DNA from: Couchioplanes azureus
GTDB taxonomy: Bacteria; Actinomycetota; Actinomycetes; Mycobacteriales; Micromonosporaceae
DNA: 64,000 nt
Direction: 5' to 3'
Assembly: GCF_014648355.1 (NCBI RefSeq)
Contig: NZ_BMQY01000007.1
Location: 62,001 to 126,000 of the forward strand
Of the stretch, positions 1 to 7,756 are shown in pieces. The notes under the pieces are model-generated. The model was not told the origin of the DNA and did no database searches. It was given only the letters and a program-made list of their open reading frames with translations. How positions within the stretch are numbered: the stretch's first letter is position 1; every line of letters starts with the position of its first letter. A program made the translations under genes and the position numbers.

Positions 1-1
1 C

Positions 2-556
2 GGGGACCCCAACCCGCAGCTCGTGGCGGAGGCGTCCGGGCTGGCCCCGGGCACCGCGCTCGACGTCGGCTGCGGCGAGGGCGGCGACGTGATCTGGCTG
101 GCCCGCCGGGGCTGGACGGTGACCGGCGCCGACTTCTCCGCGAACGGGCTGGCCCGCGCCGCCCGGCACGCCGAGCAGGCCGGGGTCGCCGAGCGTACCG
201 ACTGGTGGCAGGTCGACGCCCGGGCGTTCGAGGCCGGCGGCCGCTCCTACGACCTGGTCACCAGCCACTTCCTGCACGCACCGGACGGCGGGATGGTGGA
301 GGTGACCCGCCGGCTGGCCGGCGCCGTCGCGCCCGGCGGGCACCTGCTCGTCGTCGGCCACGCGCCCTCGGAGGTGTTCGCCCACCTCACCGCCGCCCAG
401 CACAAGGCGATGTTCGTCGCCGAGGAGCTGCTGCCCGGCCTGCCGGAGGACTTCGAGGTCCTCGTCGCCGAGCAGCGCCCGCGCACGATCACCCGCGGCG
501 AGCGGACCATGGACGTGGAGGACGCCACGCTCTTCGCCCGCCGGGCCGGTCGCTGA
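2..556 (+). CDS. SAM-dependent class I methyltransferase, 5'-truncated by the window edge
   Basis: The frame is open from the second base, and the residues before the first internal GTG (position 23; GDPNPQL) fit the usual lead-in of this family, so the true start is probably outside the window. The SAM-binding glycine loop is LDVGCGEGGD, followed by an acidic strand end (VTGADFS) and a motif II/III region (DLVTSHFLH), all in the order of a Rossmann methyltransferase. About 180 residues are visible, close to the full length of small proteins of this type. The substrate cannot be inferred. It converges on the quinone oxidoreductase gene with a 10-base gap. Confidence 0.8.
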   Translation, partial: GDPNPQLVAEASGLAPGTALDVGCGEGGDVIWLARRGWTVTGADFSANGLARAARHAEQAGVAERTDWWQVDARAFEAGGRSYDLVTSHFLHAPDGGMVEVTRRLAGAVAPGGHLLVVGHAPSEVFAHLTAAQHKAMFVAEELLPGLPEDFEVLVAEQRPRTITRGERTMDVEDATLFARRAGR

Positions 557-566
557 GCACCGGCGT

Positions 567-1535
567 TCAGCCGCCGAGCAGAAGCAGGGACTTGCCGACC
601 GACGTCCGCGAGGCCAGCGCCCGGTGGGCGTCGGCGGCTCGCTCCAGCGGATAGGTGGCGGTGACCGCCGGTCGCAGCCGTCCCTGTGCCGCTCGGTGCA
701 GCACCAGGCCGAGCAGCTCCCGCACGGTCGTCCGGTCGGGGCGGCCGTCCCGCAGGGGCGTGAACACCCGGACGCCCCGGCGCGCGGTGGCGGTGGCGTC
801 CGGGGCGGCGAAGCCCTCGGCGGTTCCGTAGGTGACATACCGGCCGCCGTCGGCCACCGCGTCCACGGCGGCGGTGCCGAGCGCGCCACCCGCCCCGTCG
901 TAGACCAGGGCGGCGCCGCCACCGGTGGCCGCACGGACCCGGCCGATCCAGTCCGGGCGCGTGTAGTCGACGGTGATCTCGGCGCCCAGCTCGCGGGCGA
1001 GTGCGCGCTTGGCGTCGCTGGACGCGGCGGCCACGACCCGCGCTCCGGCGTCGGCGGCCAGCTGCACCAGCAGTGTCCCGGCTCCACCGGCGGCCGCCAG
1101 GACCAGCACCCACTCGCCCTTGTCGGGCGCACCCAGCCGGTCGAACCGCAACGCGGTGACGCCGTCGTGCACCAGCGCCGCGGCCGCCTCGACGTCCAGC
1201 CCGTCCGGCACCGGTACGACCTCCTCGACGTCCGCGACGATCCGTTCGGCGTAGCCGGTGCCGGCGCGTGCGGCCACGCGCCGGCCGATCCACGCCGGAT
1301 CCACGCCGTCGCCCACCTGCACCACGGTGCCCGCCCCGCCGCCACCCGGCACGTACGGCAAGGTCCGCGGGAAGAAGTCCTGACCCCAGCCGCCGCGCAG
1401 CAGGGTGTCCAGGAAGATGACGTCCGCCGCGGCCACATCCACCACCACCTGACCCGGCCCGGCCACGGGCTCGGGCAGCTCCGCGAGGGACAGCACCTCC
1501 GGACCGCCGAACGAGGCCACCTCGATTGCGCGCAT
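567..1535 (-). CDS. Zinc-independent quinone oxidoreductase-like MDR protein
   Basis: This is a 322-residue medium-chain dehydrogenase/reductase. The start MRAIEVASFGGPEVL is typical of quinone oxidoreductases, and the NAD(P)H-binding loop is AAAGGAGTLLVQLA at about residues 147-160. The cysteines that bind structural and catalytic zinc are absent, as in the QOR/zeta-crystallin branch. The ATG at 1535 is preferred over an upstream frame extension because GAAAGG sits about 8 bases before it. It is expected to reduce quinones or enone-type electrophiles with NADPH in the cytosol. A palindrome in its promoter region suggests control by a dedicated regulator not found in the window. Confidence 0.8.
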   Translation of the reverse strand: MRAIEVASFGGPEVLSLAELPEPVAGPGQVVVDVAAADVIFLDTLLRGGWGQDFFPRTLPYVPGGGGAGTVVQVGDGVDPAWIGRRVAARAGTGYAERIVADVEEVVPVPDGLDVEAAAALVHDGVTALRFDRLGAPDKGEWVLVLAAAGGAGTLLVQLAADAGARVVAAASSDAKRALARELGAEITVDYTRPDWIGRVRAATGGGAALVYDGAGGALGTAAVDAVADGGRYVTYGTAEGFAAPDATATARRGVRVFTPLRDGRPDRTTVRELLGLVLHRAAQGRLRPAVTATYPLERAADAHRALASRTSVGKSLLLLGG

Positions 1536-1581
1536 GTGCAGACACCTTTCCGCTGGGAACGCCGTCCCCGCAGTGTCCGAA

Positions 1582-1597
1582 CTCAACCATGGTTGAG
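1582..1597. promoter_or_regulatory. Perfect 16-bp palindrome, probable operator
   Basis: CTCAACCATGGTTGAG is a perfect palindrome in the space between the divergent oxidoreductase and lectin genes, 47 bp upstream of the oxidoreductase ATG. Dyads of this kind in front of oxidoreductases are typically bound by MerR, MarR or TetR dimers. The binding protein is not identified. Confidence 0.5.
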
Positions 1598-1712
1598 GTC
1601 AAGCGGCCTCCGGCGGCCGCTCGAAGTGTTTCGACGCTGCTCGAATGTCTCTGTCCCGGCGGCCGCCCGGCACCGAGGCTGACGGGAGTCGACAGAGAAG
1701 GGGTTGGTCAAT

Positions 1713-2348
1713 GTGAATCGCAAGGGCTCACTCAAGCTGGCCGCGGGGGCCGTCGCCGCGTTCCTCGTGGCATCGCTCGCCGTGGCGACGCCCGCCGCGG
1801 CGGCGCCGGGCGCGGAGAAGGTCACCCAGGTCTCCAGCCTCGCCGACTACGTGCGGGCCCGCGCCGCCGGCACCGCGGCCCAACGCGTGGCGCTGGTGTA
1901 CGGCTCCGTGCACAGCCGCGGCCCCAACGGGCAGGAGACCCACGTCCTCGACGTCAAGAACTGGGGTACCGCGGACCGCTCCGTCGTGCACCTGTGGGAG
2001 TACCGGACCTCCGGCAACGTCGACAACCAGCGGTGGGACCTCCTCGACGCCGGGACCTGGGGCGGTTACCCGCTCGTCGCGCTGTCCGACCGCAACTCCA
2101 CGAACAAGTGTCTCGACGAGTCACGCGACCACCAGGCGGGCAACGGCACGGCCGTGTACATCTACGGATGCCACTTCGAGGCGAACCAGTTGTGGCGCCT
2201 GCAGCCGCATCCGCTCGGCGGGGGCTACGTCCGGATCGCGAACCATTACGACGGGCGGTGCCTGGACGTGCGGCAGTACAACTACTCCAACGGCGCCACC
2301 ATCCAGGTGTGGGACTGCCACGGTGGCTGGAACCAGGCCTGGGCCTGA
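1713..2348 (+). CDS. Secreted ricin-type (RICIN) beta-trefoil lectin
   Basis: This 211-residue exported protein has a classic Sec signal peptide (MNRKGSLKL, a hydrophobic core, then ATPAAAA). The mature part has beta-trefoil features: three QxW-type motifs (NQRW, NQLW and the C-terminal NQAW), each closing a subdomain, with CLDE/CLDV strands between them. A GTG start at 1713 is chosen over the TTG at 1704 because AGAAGGGG lies 9 bases before it. Ricin-B domains bind galactose/xylose-type sugars and are often attached to polysaccharide hydrolases. Here no catalytic domain is fused, so it may be a free-standing carbohydrate-binding protein. Confidence 0.8.
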   Translation: MNRKGSLKLAAGAVAAFLVASLAVATPAAAAPGAEKVTQVSSLADYVRARAAGTAAQRVALVYGSVHSRGPNGQETHVLDVKNWGTADRSVVHLWEYRTSGNVDNQRWDLLDAGTWGGYPLVALSDRNSTNKCLDESRDHQAGNGTAVYIYGCHFEANQLWRLQPHPLGGGYVRIANHYDGRCLDVRQYNYSNGATIQVWDCHGGWNQAWA

Positions 2349-2391
2349 CGGCCCGGTCGGCCGGCGCGAACGCGCCTGATCCTCCTCGATA

Positions 2392-2442
2392 TTGAGCAGT
2401 CGCTCAACAGGGGCGTAGGCTCCTGGTTGAGCGACTGCTCAA
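2392..2442. promoter_or_regulatory. Twin palindromic operators upstream of the SRPBCC-DUF4166-TetR operon
   Basis: Two 16-bp imperfect palindromes, TTGAGCAGTCGCTCAA (2392-2407) and TTGAGCGACTGCTCAA (2427-2442), lie with centres 35 bp apart just before the operon. Each has TTGAGC/GCTCAA arms, and the two boxes are exact reverse complements of each other. The third gene of the operon encodes a TetR protein, so autoregulation through these boxes is the simplest reading (inference). Confidence 0.65.
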
Positions 2443-2459
2443 TGCGGGGAGGACGAATA

Positions 2460-3146
2460 GTGCGTGCCATCTACGTCGAGACCGTGATCGACGCACCGCT
2501 GGCGGCGATCTGGCAGGCCACGCAGGACCCGGCGGTCCACTGCCGCTGGGATGCGCGGTTCGGCCGCATCGAGCCCGTGCCCGGCACCACGCCCGCCCAG
2601 TTCCGGTATGCCACCGCGATCCTGCCCGGCCTCGAGATAGACGGATTCGGCATCCACGCCGGGCAACGCGATCGGCCCGACGGCACCCGCACCTCGGCGC
2701 TGCGCTTCGGCTCGGCCGACCGGCGCTCGTTGATCGCCGCCGGCCGCGGCTACTGGCGCTACCTGCCGGGTCCGCACGGCGTGCGGTTCCTGACCGGTTA
2801 CACGTACACGCCGCGGTGGGGTCTCCTGGGCCGGATGATCGACGCCGTGTTCCGGCCGCTGTTCGGCTGGGCGACCGCGTGGTCGTTCGACCGGCTCCGG
2901 CTGTGGCTCGAACGCGGCATCCCGCCGGAGCGGGCGCTGCGCCACGCCTGGGGCCAGGTGGCCGTGCGCGCCGCGGCGGTGGCGATCGTCGCCGCCCTCG
3001 GCGCCGGCGCGGCGGCCGTCGTGCTCACCTCGTTGGTCCTGCTCGTCCTGCCGCCCGGGCGGAACACGCCGGCCGCGCGCCGGTGCCGCCGTCAACCGCT
3101 CGACCGCCTGGCGGCCCGGGCGCCTTCCCTTCTGGAGACGCTGTGA
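2460..3146 (+). CDS. SRPBCC-like protein with a C-terminal membrane helix
   Basis: This 228-residue protein begins MRAIYVETVIDAPLAAIWQATQDP, the standard N-terminus of START/Bet v1-like (SRPBCC) folds that bind hydrophobic ligands. After about 155 residues it has a long hydrophobic stretch (roughly residues 163-198, Ala/Val/Leu-rich), so it is probably anchored with the ligand-binding domain on the cytosolic face. The GTG at 2460 follows GGGGAGGAC. It overlaps the DUF4166 gene by 4 bases and is the first gene of a three-gene operon ending in a TetR regulator. The ligand is unknown. Confidence 0.7.
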   Translation: MRAIYVETVIDAPLAAIWQATQDPAVHCRWDARFGRIEPVPGTTPAQFRYATAILPGLEIDGFGIHAGQRDRPDGTRTSALRFGSADRRSLIAAGRGYWRYLPGPHGVRFLTGYTYTPRWGLLGRMIDAVFRPLFGWATAWSFDRLRLWLERGIPPERALRHAWGQVAVRAAAVAIVAALGAGAAAVVLTSLVLLVLPPGRNTPAARRCRRQPLDRLAARAPSLLETL

Positions 3147-3814
3147 ACTCGATCTTCGAGCGTGCACTCGGCGACGACTTCGGCCTCCTGCACCCGCGGC
3201 TGCAGGACCGCTTCGGCGTGACGGCGGGCGCGCGCCGCGGCTGCGTGGGCACCGGGGTGATGGACCGCATCTGGCGCGGCCCCGCGTACGTGAAGCCGTT
3301 CCTGCACCTGGGCACCGCGCGGCACGTCCTGTTCCCGGAGACCGGCACGGCGGTCCCGTTCACCATCGAGAACTATGCCTACACCGACTCGTACGGCCGC
3401 CCGACGCTCACCTTCGTCCGCACGTTCGAGGTCGGCGGGGCCCGCCGGCGCCGGTTCGACGCCACGATGGTCTGGAGCGAGAAGCGGCAGGTCCTCGTCG
3501 ACTTCCTCGGCACCCACCAGCACATCGCCGTGGACCTGCACCTGTCCGTCGACGCGGCCGGCGGCCTGCACATCCGCAGCGGAACCCAGCGCTTCCGCGG
3601 CGGTGTCCGCTGCCCGCGACCGCTCAGCGGCGATGCCCGGCTGCACGAATGGTACGACGACGCGACCGGCCGCTTCCGGATCGAGGTGGCCGTCGAGAAC
3701 CGCCACTTCGGGCCGATCTTCGGATATTCCGGCAGCTTCACCACCCGGTACGTCGACGACACCGCCCCGGTGCCGGCCGCCGTCCGCCCGCTGCGGGAGA
3801 ATCCCCGCGAGTGA
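3143..3814 (+). CDS. DUF4166 family protein
   Basis: This 223-residue protein shows features of the DUF4166 family: an N-terminal LHPRLQDRFG segment, a central FTIENYAYTDSYGRPT stretch, and a C-terminal IEVAVENRHFGPIFGYSGSF segment. No catalytic motif is recognisable. Family members are often linked to SRPBCC or oxidoreductase genes, but the biochemical role is unknown. The GTG start overlaps the preceding stop as GTGA, implying translational coupling to the SRPBCC protein. The family assignment rests on resemblance read by eye. Confidence 0.7.
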   Translation: MNSIFERALGDDFGLLHPRLQDRFGVTAGARRGCVGTGVMDRIWRGPAYVKPFLHLGTARHVLFPETGTAVPFTIENYAYTDSYGRPTLTFVRTFEVGGARRRRFDATMVWSEKRQVLVDFLGTHQHIAVDLHLSVDAAGGLHIRSGTQRFRGGVRCPRPLSGDARLHEWYDDATGRFRIEVAVENRHFGPIFGYSGSFTTRYVDDTAPVPAAVRPLRENPRE

Positions 3815-3824
3815 GGGAGGGCTG

Positions 3825-4451
3825 GTGAGCGCCGACACCCGCGCGAAGCTGATCGACGGAAGCCTGCAGGCGCTGCGCGCCCACGGCATCGCCGGCGTGT
3901 CCGCACGCACCATCGCCGCGGCGGCGGGCGTCAACCAGGCGCTCGTCTTCTACCACTTCGGCACGGTCGACCAGCTGCTCGCCGCGGCGTGCCGCTCGGC
4001 GACGGAGGCGCGCATCGCGGCGTACCGCGAACGCTTCGCCGCGGTCCGCTCGCTGCGGGAGCTGCTCGACCTGGGCCGCGACCTGCACCGGGAGGAGCGG
4101 GCGGAGGGCAACGTGACCGTCCTCGCCCAGCTGCTCGCGGGCGCCCAGGCCGAGCCGCGCCTCGCACCGGCGGTCGCGGGCGCCCTCGCCCTGTGGACCG
4201 CGGAGATCGAGCGGGTCCTCACCCGGCTCCTCGCGCAGTCCCCGGTCGCGGAGCTCGCCGACCCGGCCGGTCTGGCCCGCGCCGTCTCCGCCGCCTTCGT
4301 CGGCCTCGAACTGTTCGAGGGTGTCGACGAGCCGGCAGCGGGGTCGGCTTTCCTCGCCCTCGAACGCCTCGCCGTGCTCGCCGAGGTGGTGGACGACCTC
4401 GGCCCGGTGACCCGGCGGGCCCTGCGCGCCAAACTCCGCCTGCGCGGCTAG
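3825..4451 (+). CDS. TetR-family transcriptional regulator
   Basis: This 208-residue protein has an N-terminal helix-turn-helix (SARTIAAAAGVNQALVFYHFGTVDQLL, about residues 24-50) with the TetR recognition-helix signature YHFG. The C-terminal all-helical domain would bind an unidentified effector. The GTG start follows GGGAGGG. As the last gene of the SRPBCC-DUF4166 operon, it probably represses its own operon through the twin TTGAGC/GCTCAA boxes. Confidence 0.85.
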   Translation: MSADTRAKLIDGSLQALRAHGIAGVSARTIAAAAGVNQALVFYHFGTVDQLLAAACRSATEARIAAYRERFAAVRSLRELLDLGRDLHREERAEGNVTVLAQLLAGAQAEPRLAPAVAGALALWTAEIERVLTRLLAQSPVAELADPAGLARAVSAAFVGLELFEGVDEPAAGSAFLALERLAVLAEVVDDLGPVTRRALRAKLRLRG

Positions 4452-4539
4452 CCGGCTCGAGAAGCGACGTGCACAGGCGAGGGCGAGCGGCCCCGCCGAG
4501 CTCGCGCCGCTGTGCCGGCGATGCCGGTGGTCATGTCCG

Positions 4540-5637
4540 TCAGGCGTGCGCTTCCCGGCGCAGGCCGCGGGTTTCGAGCGGCATCAGGATGTCGGCCAGG
4601 CGGGTGAGGTGCCGGCCGGGTGCGCCGAAGAGCTGGGCCGAGGCGTACGCCCGGCGCACGTACAGGTGGGCGTCGTGTTCCCAGGTGATGGCGATGCCGC
4701 CGTGCATCTGGACCATCTCGGCGGCGATCGCCTGCAACGTCTCGGTGCAGGTGACCGTGGCGACCGCGGCCAGCACCGAGGTGTCGGCGGCGCCGGACAC
4801 CAGGGCGTCGGCGGCGGCCGCGGACGCCGAGCGGGCGGCCTCCAGCCGTACGTGTGCCTCGGCCAGCCGGTGCTGCAGCGCCTGGAAGGTGCCGATCGGG
4901 CGGCCGAACTGCTCGCGGACCTGCACGTAGCCGACGGTCGCCGCCAGTGCCTGCGACGCCGCGCCGACCTGTTCGGCGCTGAGCGCCACGCAGGCGACGT
5001 CGCGCAGGCCGTCGAGGGAGGGGACCTCGCCCAGGCGGCGGGCGGGTGCGCCGTCCAGCCGGAGCACCCCGAGCCGGCGGGTCTGGTCCAGCGGGGTCGT
5101 CGGGTGGCGGGTGACGCCGGGAGCCCTCGCGTCCACTTCGTACAGTGCCGTGCCGCTCCCGGCGCGGGCGGGGACGAGCAGGGTGTCCGCGGTCGCCAGG
5201 TCGAGGACGTGGGACACCTCGCCGGTGAGCCGGCCGGTCGCCGCGGCGGTGCAGGACAGGTCGTCCGGGTCCCCGCCCCACGCCAGCGTGGCCGGCCGCT
5301 CTCCGGCGCAGATGCCGGGCAGCAGCCGCGCGCGGGCGTCCGCGTCGCCGTACCGCAGCAGGGCCTGGGTGGCCAGGACGGCGCAGCCGAGCATCGGGCC
5401 CGGGGTGAGCGTGCGGCCCAGCTCCTCCAGCACGACGAGGGACTCCCGCAGGGTGGCGCCCTCGCCGCCGTACGCCTCGGGCACGGCCAGGCCGGCGACG
5501 CCGATCTCCTTGCACAGCCGGGCCCAGAGGCCGGTGTCGTAGCCGGCCGGCGTGTCGATCGCCGCGCGCGTCGAGGATCCGGCGAGCAGGCCGCGCAGGG
5601 CGTCGCGCAGCGCGTTGCGTTCCGTGGTCAGGTCCAT
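4540..5637 (-). CDS. fadE33: Acyl-CoA dehydrogenase, FadE33-type (steroid ring C/D catabolism)
   Basis: This 365-residue acyl-CoA dehydrogenase is the last gene of a fadD3-led operon, the position of fadE33 in mycobacteria. The N-terminal helical domain contains VPEAYGGEGATL, and the C-terminal domain contains QFGRPIGTFQALQHRLAEAHV and a GGIAITWEHDAHLYVRRAY segment characteristic of the subunit type that pairs with a second FadE. In the mycobacterial KstR2 regulon FadE31-33 act late in HIP degradation, after ring opening, as heteromeric flavoenzymes. FadE31 (two genes upstream) is the likely partner. The numbering 32 versus 33 is taken from gene order. Confidence 0.8.
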   Translation of the reverse strand: MDLTTERNALRDALRGLLAGSSTRAAIDTPAGYDTGLWARLCKEIGVAGLAVPEAYGGEGATLRESLVVLEELGRTLTPGPMLGCAVLATQALLRYGDADARARLLPGICAGERPATLAWGGDPDDLSCTAAATGRLTGEVSHVLDLATADTLLVPARAGSGTALYEVDARAPGVTRHPTTPLDQTRRLGVLRLDGAPARRLGEVPSLDGLRDVACVALSAEQVGAASQALAATVGYVQVREQFGRPIGTFQALQHRLAEAHVRLEAARSASAAAADALVSGAADTSVLAAVATVTCTETLQAIAAEMVQMHGGIAITWEHDAHLYVRRAYASAQLFGAPGRHLTRLADILMPLETRGLRREAHA

Positions 5638-5639
5638 GG

Positions 5640-6632
5640 TCACCTCGTCAGCTCCGCCATCACCCGGGCCCGGTGCTGCGCCGGCGTGCCCCACGCCAGG
5701 GTCAGCACCCGGACCTTCGTCAGCCACCGGCCCAGCCCGTGCTCGCGGGTGTAGCCGATGGCGCCGTGCACCTGCAGTGCCGCGCGGGCGGCCTGGTGCG
5801 CCGCGGTGCCGCAGGCCACCTTCGCCGCCGAGACGTCCCGGGCGGCGGTGTCCGCGCTGCCGACCGTCACCGCGGCCGCGTACAGCAGCGGACGGGCGAA
5901 CTCCAGGCCGACCGCGACGTCGGCGAGCCGGTGCTGGACCGCCTGGAAGCGCCCGATCGGGCGGCCGAACTGCACCCGGGTCCGGGCGTGCGCCACGGCC
6001 GCCTCCAGCAGCGCGCACCCGGCGCCCAGCAGTTGCGCGGCGGCGGCGAGCACGCCCAGGTCGAGGGCGCGGGTCACCGCGGCGGCCGCGTCGGGTCCGC
6101 AGGCGAGCGCGCCGCCGGGCGAGACCTCGAAGAGCCGCCGGGTGTGGTCCATCGAGGCGTGCGCGGCACCGGTGCGGGCCGGCCGGACGGCGCCGTCCTC
6201 GGCGAGCAGCACCAGGTCGGCGGCGTGCGCGTCGGCCGCGTACGGCAGCCAGGGCGGCGCGGCGAGGGTGCCGACCACCCGCCCGGCGGCCAGCTCGGGC
6301 AGCCATTTGTCGCACAGCCGGTCGTCGCCGAGGGCGACGAGCAGGGCCGGGACGGCGGCCAGGGTCTCGGCCAGCGGTCCGGGCACCGCGTGGTGGCCCA
6401 GCTCCTCGGCGGCGATGACGAGGTCTGCCGGCCCGGCCTGCGTCCCGCCCCAGCGTTCCGGCACGACGAGCCCGGCGACCCCGGCCTCGGCCAGCCGCGA
6501 CCAGACGGCCCGGCCCGGCGCGGTGTCGCCCTGCGCCCAGCGCTCCGCCGCCGCGGGCACGTCGGCGGCGCTCAGCAGGTCGTGCAGGACCGCCGCGAAC
6601 CGGTCCTGCTCCGCCGTGGGCACCAGCCTCAT
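5640..6632 (-). CDS. fadE32: Acyl-CoA dehydrogenase, FadE32-type (steroid ring C/D catabolism)
   Basis: This 330-residue protein is short for an acyl-CoA dehydrogenase, matching the shorter FadE32/33 subunits of actinobacterial steroid clusters. VPERWGGTQAGP lies in the N-terminal domain, with QFGRPIGRFQAVQHRLADV and HGAIGYTREHGLGRWLTKVRVL in the C-terminal part. The ATG overlaps the fadE31 stop as ATGA, so the two are probably translationally coupled and form a complex. It is expected to desaturate a CoA thioester produced after opening of rings C and D. FAD sites in such complexes are usually shared between subunits. Confidence 0.8.
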   Translation of the reverse strand: MRLVPTAEQDRFAAVLHDLLSAADVPAAAERWAQGDTAPGRAVWSRLAEAGVAGLVVPERWGGTQAGPADLVIAAEELGHHAVPGPLAETLAAVPALLVALGDDRLCDKWLPELAAGRVVGTLAAPPWLPYAADAHAADLVLLAEDGAVRPARTGAAHASMDHTRRLFEVSPGGALACGPDAAAAVTRALDLGVLAAAAQLLGAGCALLEAAVAHARTRVQFGRPIGRFQAVQHRLADVAVGLEFARPLLYAAAVTVGSADTAARDVSAAKVACGTAAHQAARAALQVHGAIGYTREHGLGRWLTKVRVLTLAWGTPAQHRARVMAELTR

Positions 6633-7756
6633 CGCGCCACCTCGCGGGGCAGGCCCAGCATCCGTTCCGCGACGATCCCCCGGTGGATCTCGTTGGTGCC
6701 CGCGTAGATCGGCCCGGCCAGCGCGAACAGATACCCGTCGGTCCAGGCGGCGTCGGTCTCGGCCCGGGCGCCCAGCACGTCGAGCGCGGTCTCGTGCAGG
6801 GCGACGTCCAGCTCGGACCAGAACAGCTTGGTGGCGCTGGCGGCGAACGGCCCCGCGGGCGCGTCCAGCGCGGCGAAGGTGTGCATGCGGTACGCCTGGG
6901 CGCCGATCCACGCGTCCACCACCCGGTCGCGGGCCGCCGTGTCGCGCGTGTCGCCGGAGTGCCAGAGGGCCACGAGCCGCTCGGCGGCCGCCACGAACCG
7001 GCCCGGGCTGCGCAGCGTCTGCCCGCGCTCGTGGCCGGCCGTGCTCATCGCCACCCGCCAGCCGTCGCCGGGCCGGCCGATCACGTCGGAGTCCGGCACG
7101 AACACCTCGTCGAGGAAGATCTCCGCGAAGCCGGGGTCGCCGTCGAGCTGGCGGATCGGGCGTACGGTCACGCCGGGCGCGCGCAGGTCGAACATCACGC
7201 AGGTGAGGCCGCGATGGCGGGACGCCTGCGCGTCGGTGCGGAACAGCCCGAACGCCCGGTCCGCCACGGCCGCCCGCGAGCTCCACGTCTTCTGCCCGGA
7301 CAGCAGCCAGCCGCCGTCGGTACGCCGGCCGCGGGAGCGGATCGCGGCCAGGTCGCTGCCCGCCTCCGGCTCGGACCAGGCCTGCGCCCAGACCTGCTCG
7401 GCGCGGACCATCGGGGGCAGCACCCGGTCGCGCTGCTCCGCCGTACCGTGCCGCATCAGCGTCGGGGCGAGCAGGAACAGGCCGTTCTGGTTGATGCGGG
7501 CCGGTGCTCCGGCGGCGTGGTACTCCTCCTCGAAGAGCAGCGCGTGCAGCGGCGGTGCGGCGCGCCCGCCGTACTCGGCGGGCCAGGAGACGACGGCGAG
7601 GCCGGCGTCGGCGAGCAGGCGCTCCCAGGCCCGGTGGGCGGCGTCGCCCTGCGGCGTGTCCACGCTGGGCAACCGGTCGGCGGGGACGTGGGCCGCCAGC
7701 CAGCCGCGGACCTCGTCCCGGAAGGCGCGCGCGGCGGCGTCCAGGTCGAGGTTCAC
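6629..7756 (-). CDS. fadE31: Acyl-CoA dehydrogenase, FadE31-type (steroid ring C/D catabolism)
   Basis: This 375-residue full-length acyl-CoA dehydrogenase has a helical N-terminus, WPAEYGGRAAPP, the flavin-binding WSEPEAGSDLAA segment, the beta domain (GQKTWSSRAAVADRAFGL) and a C-terminal YAGTNEIHRGIVAERMLGLP. This is the FAD-binding subunit type that pairs with FadE32 or FadE33. A GTG start at 7756 overlaps the crotonase stop (GTGA). It is co-transcribed with fadD3 in the same relative order as in mycobacteria, apart from the inserted crotonase gene. Confidence 0.85.
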   Translation of the reverse strand: MNLDLDAAARAFRDEVRGWLAAHVPADRLPSVDTPQGDAAHRAWERLLADAGLAVVSWPAEYGGRAAPPLHALLFEEEYHAAGAPARINQNGLFLLAPTLMRHGTAEQRDRVLPPMVRAEQVWAQAWSEPEAGSDLAAIRSRGRRTDGGWLLSGQKTWSSRAAVADRAFGLFRTDAQASRHRGLTCVMFDLRAPGVTVRPIRQLDGDPGFAEIFLDEVFVPDSDVIGRPGDGWRVAMSTAGHERGQTLRSPGRFVAAAERLVALWHSGDTRDTAARDRVVDAWIGAQAYRMHTFAALDAPAGPFAASATKLFWSELDVALHETALDVLGARAETDAAWTDGYLFALAGPIYAGTNEIHRGIVAERMLGLPREVAR

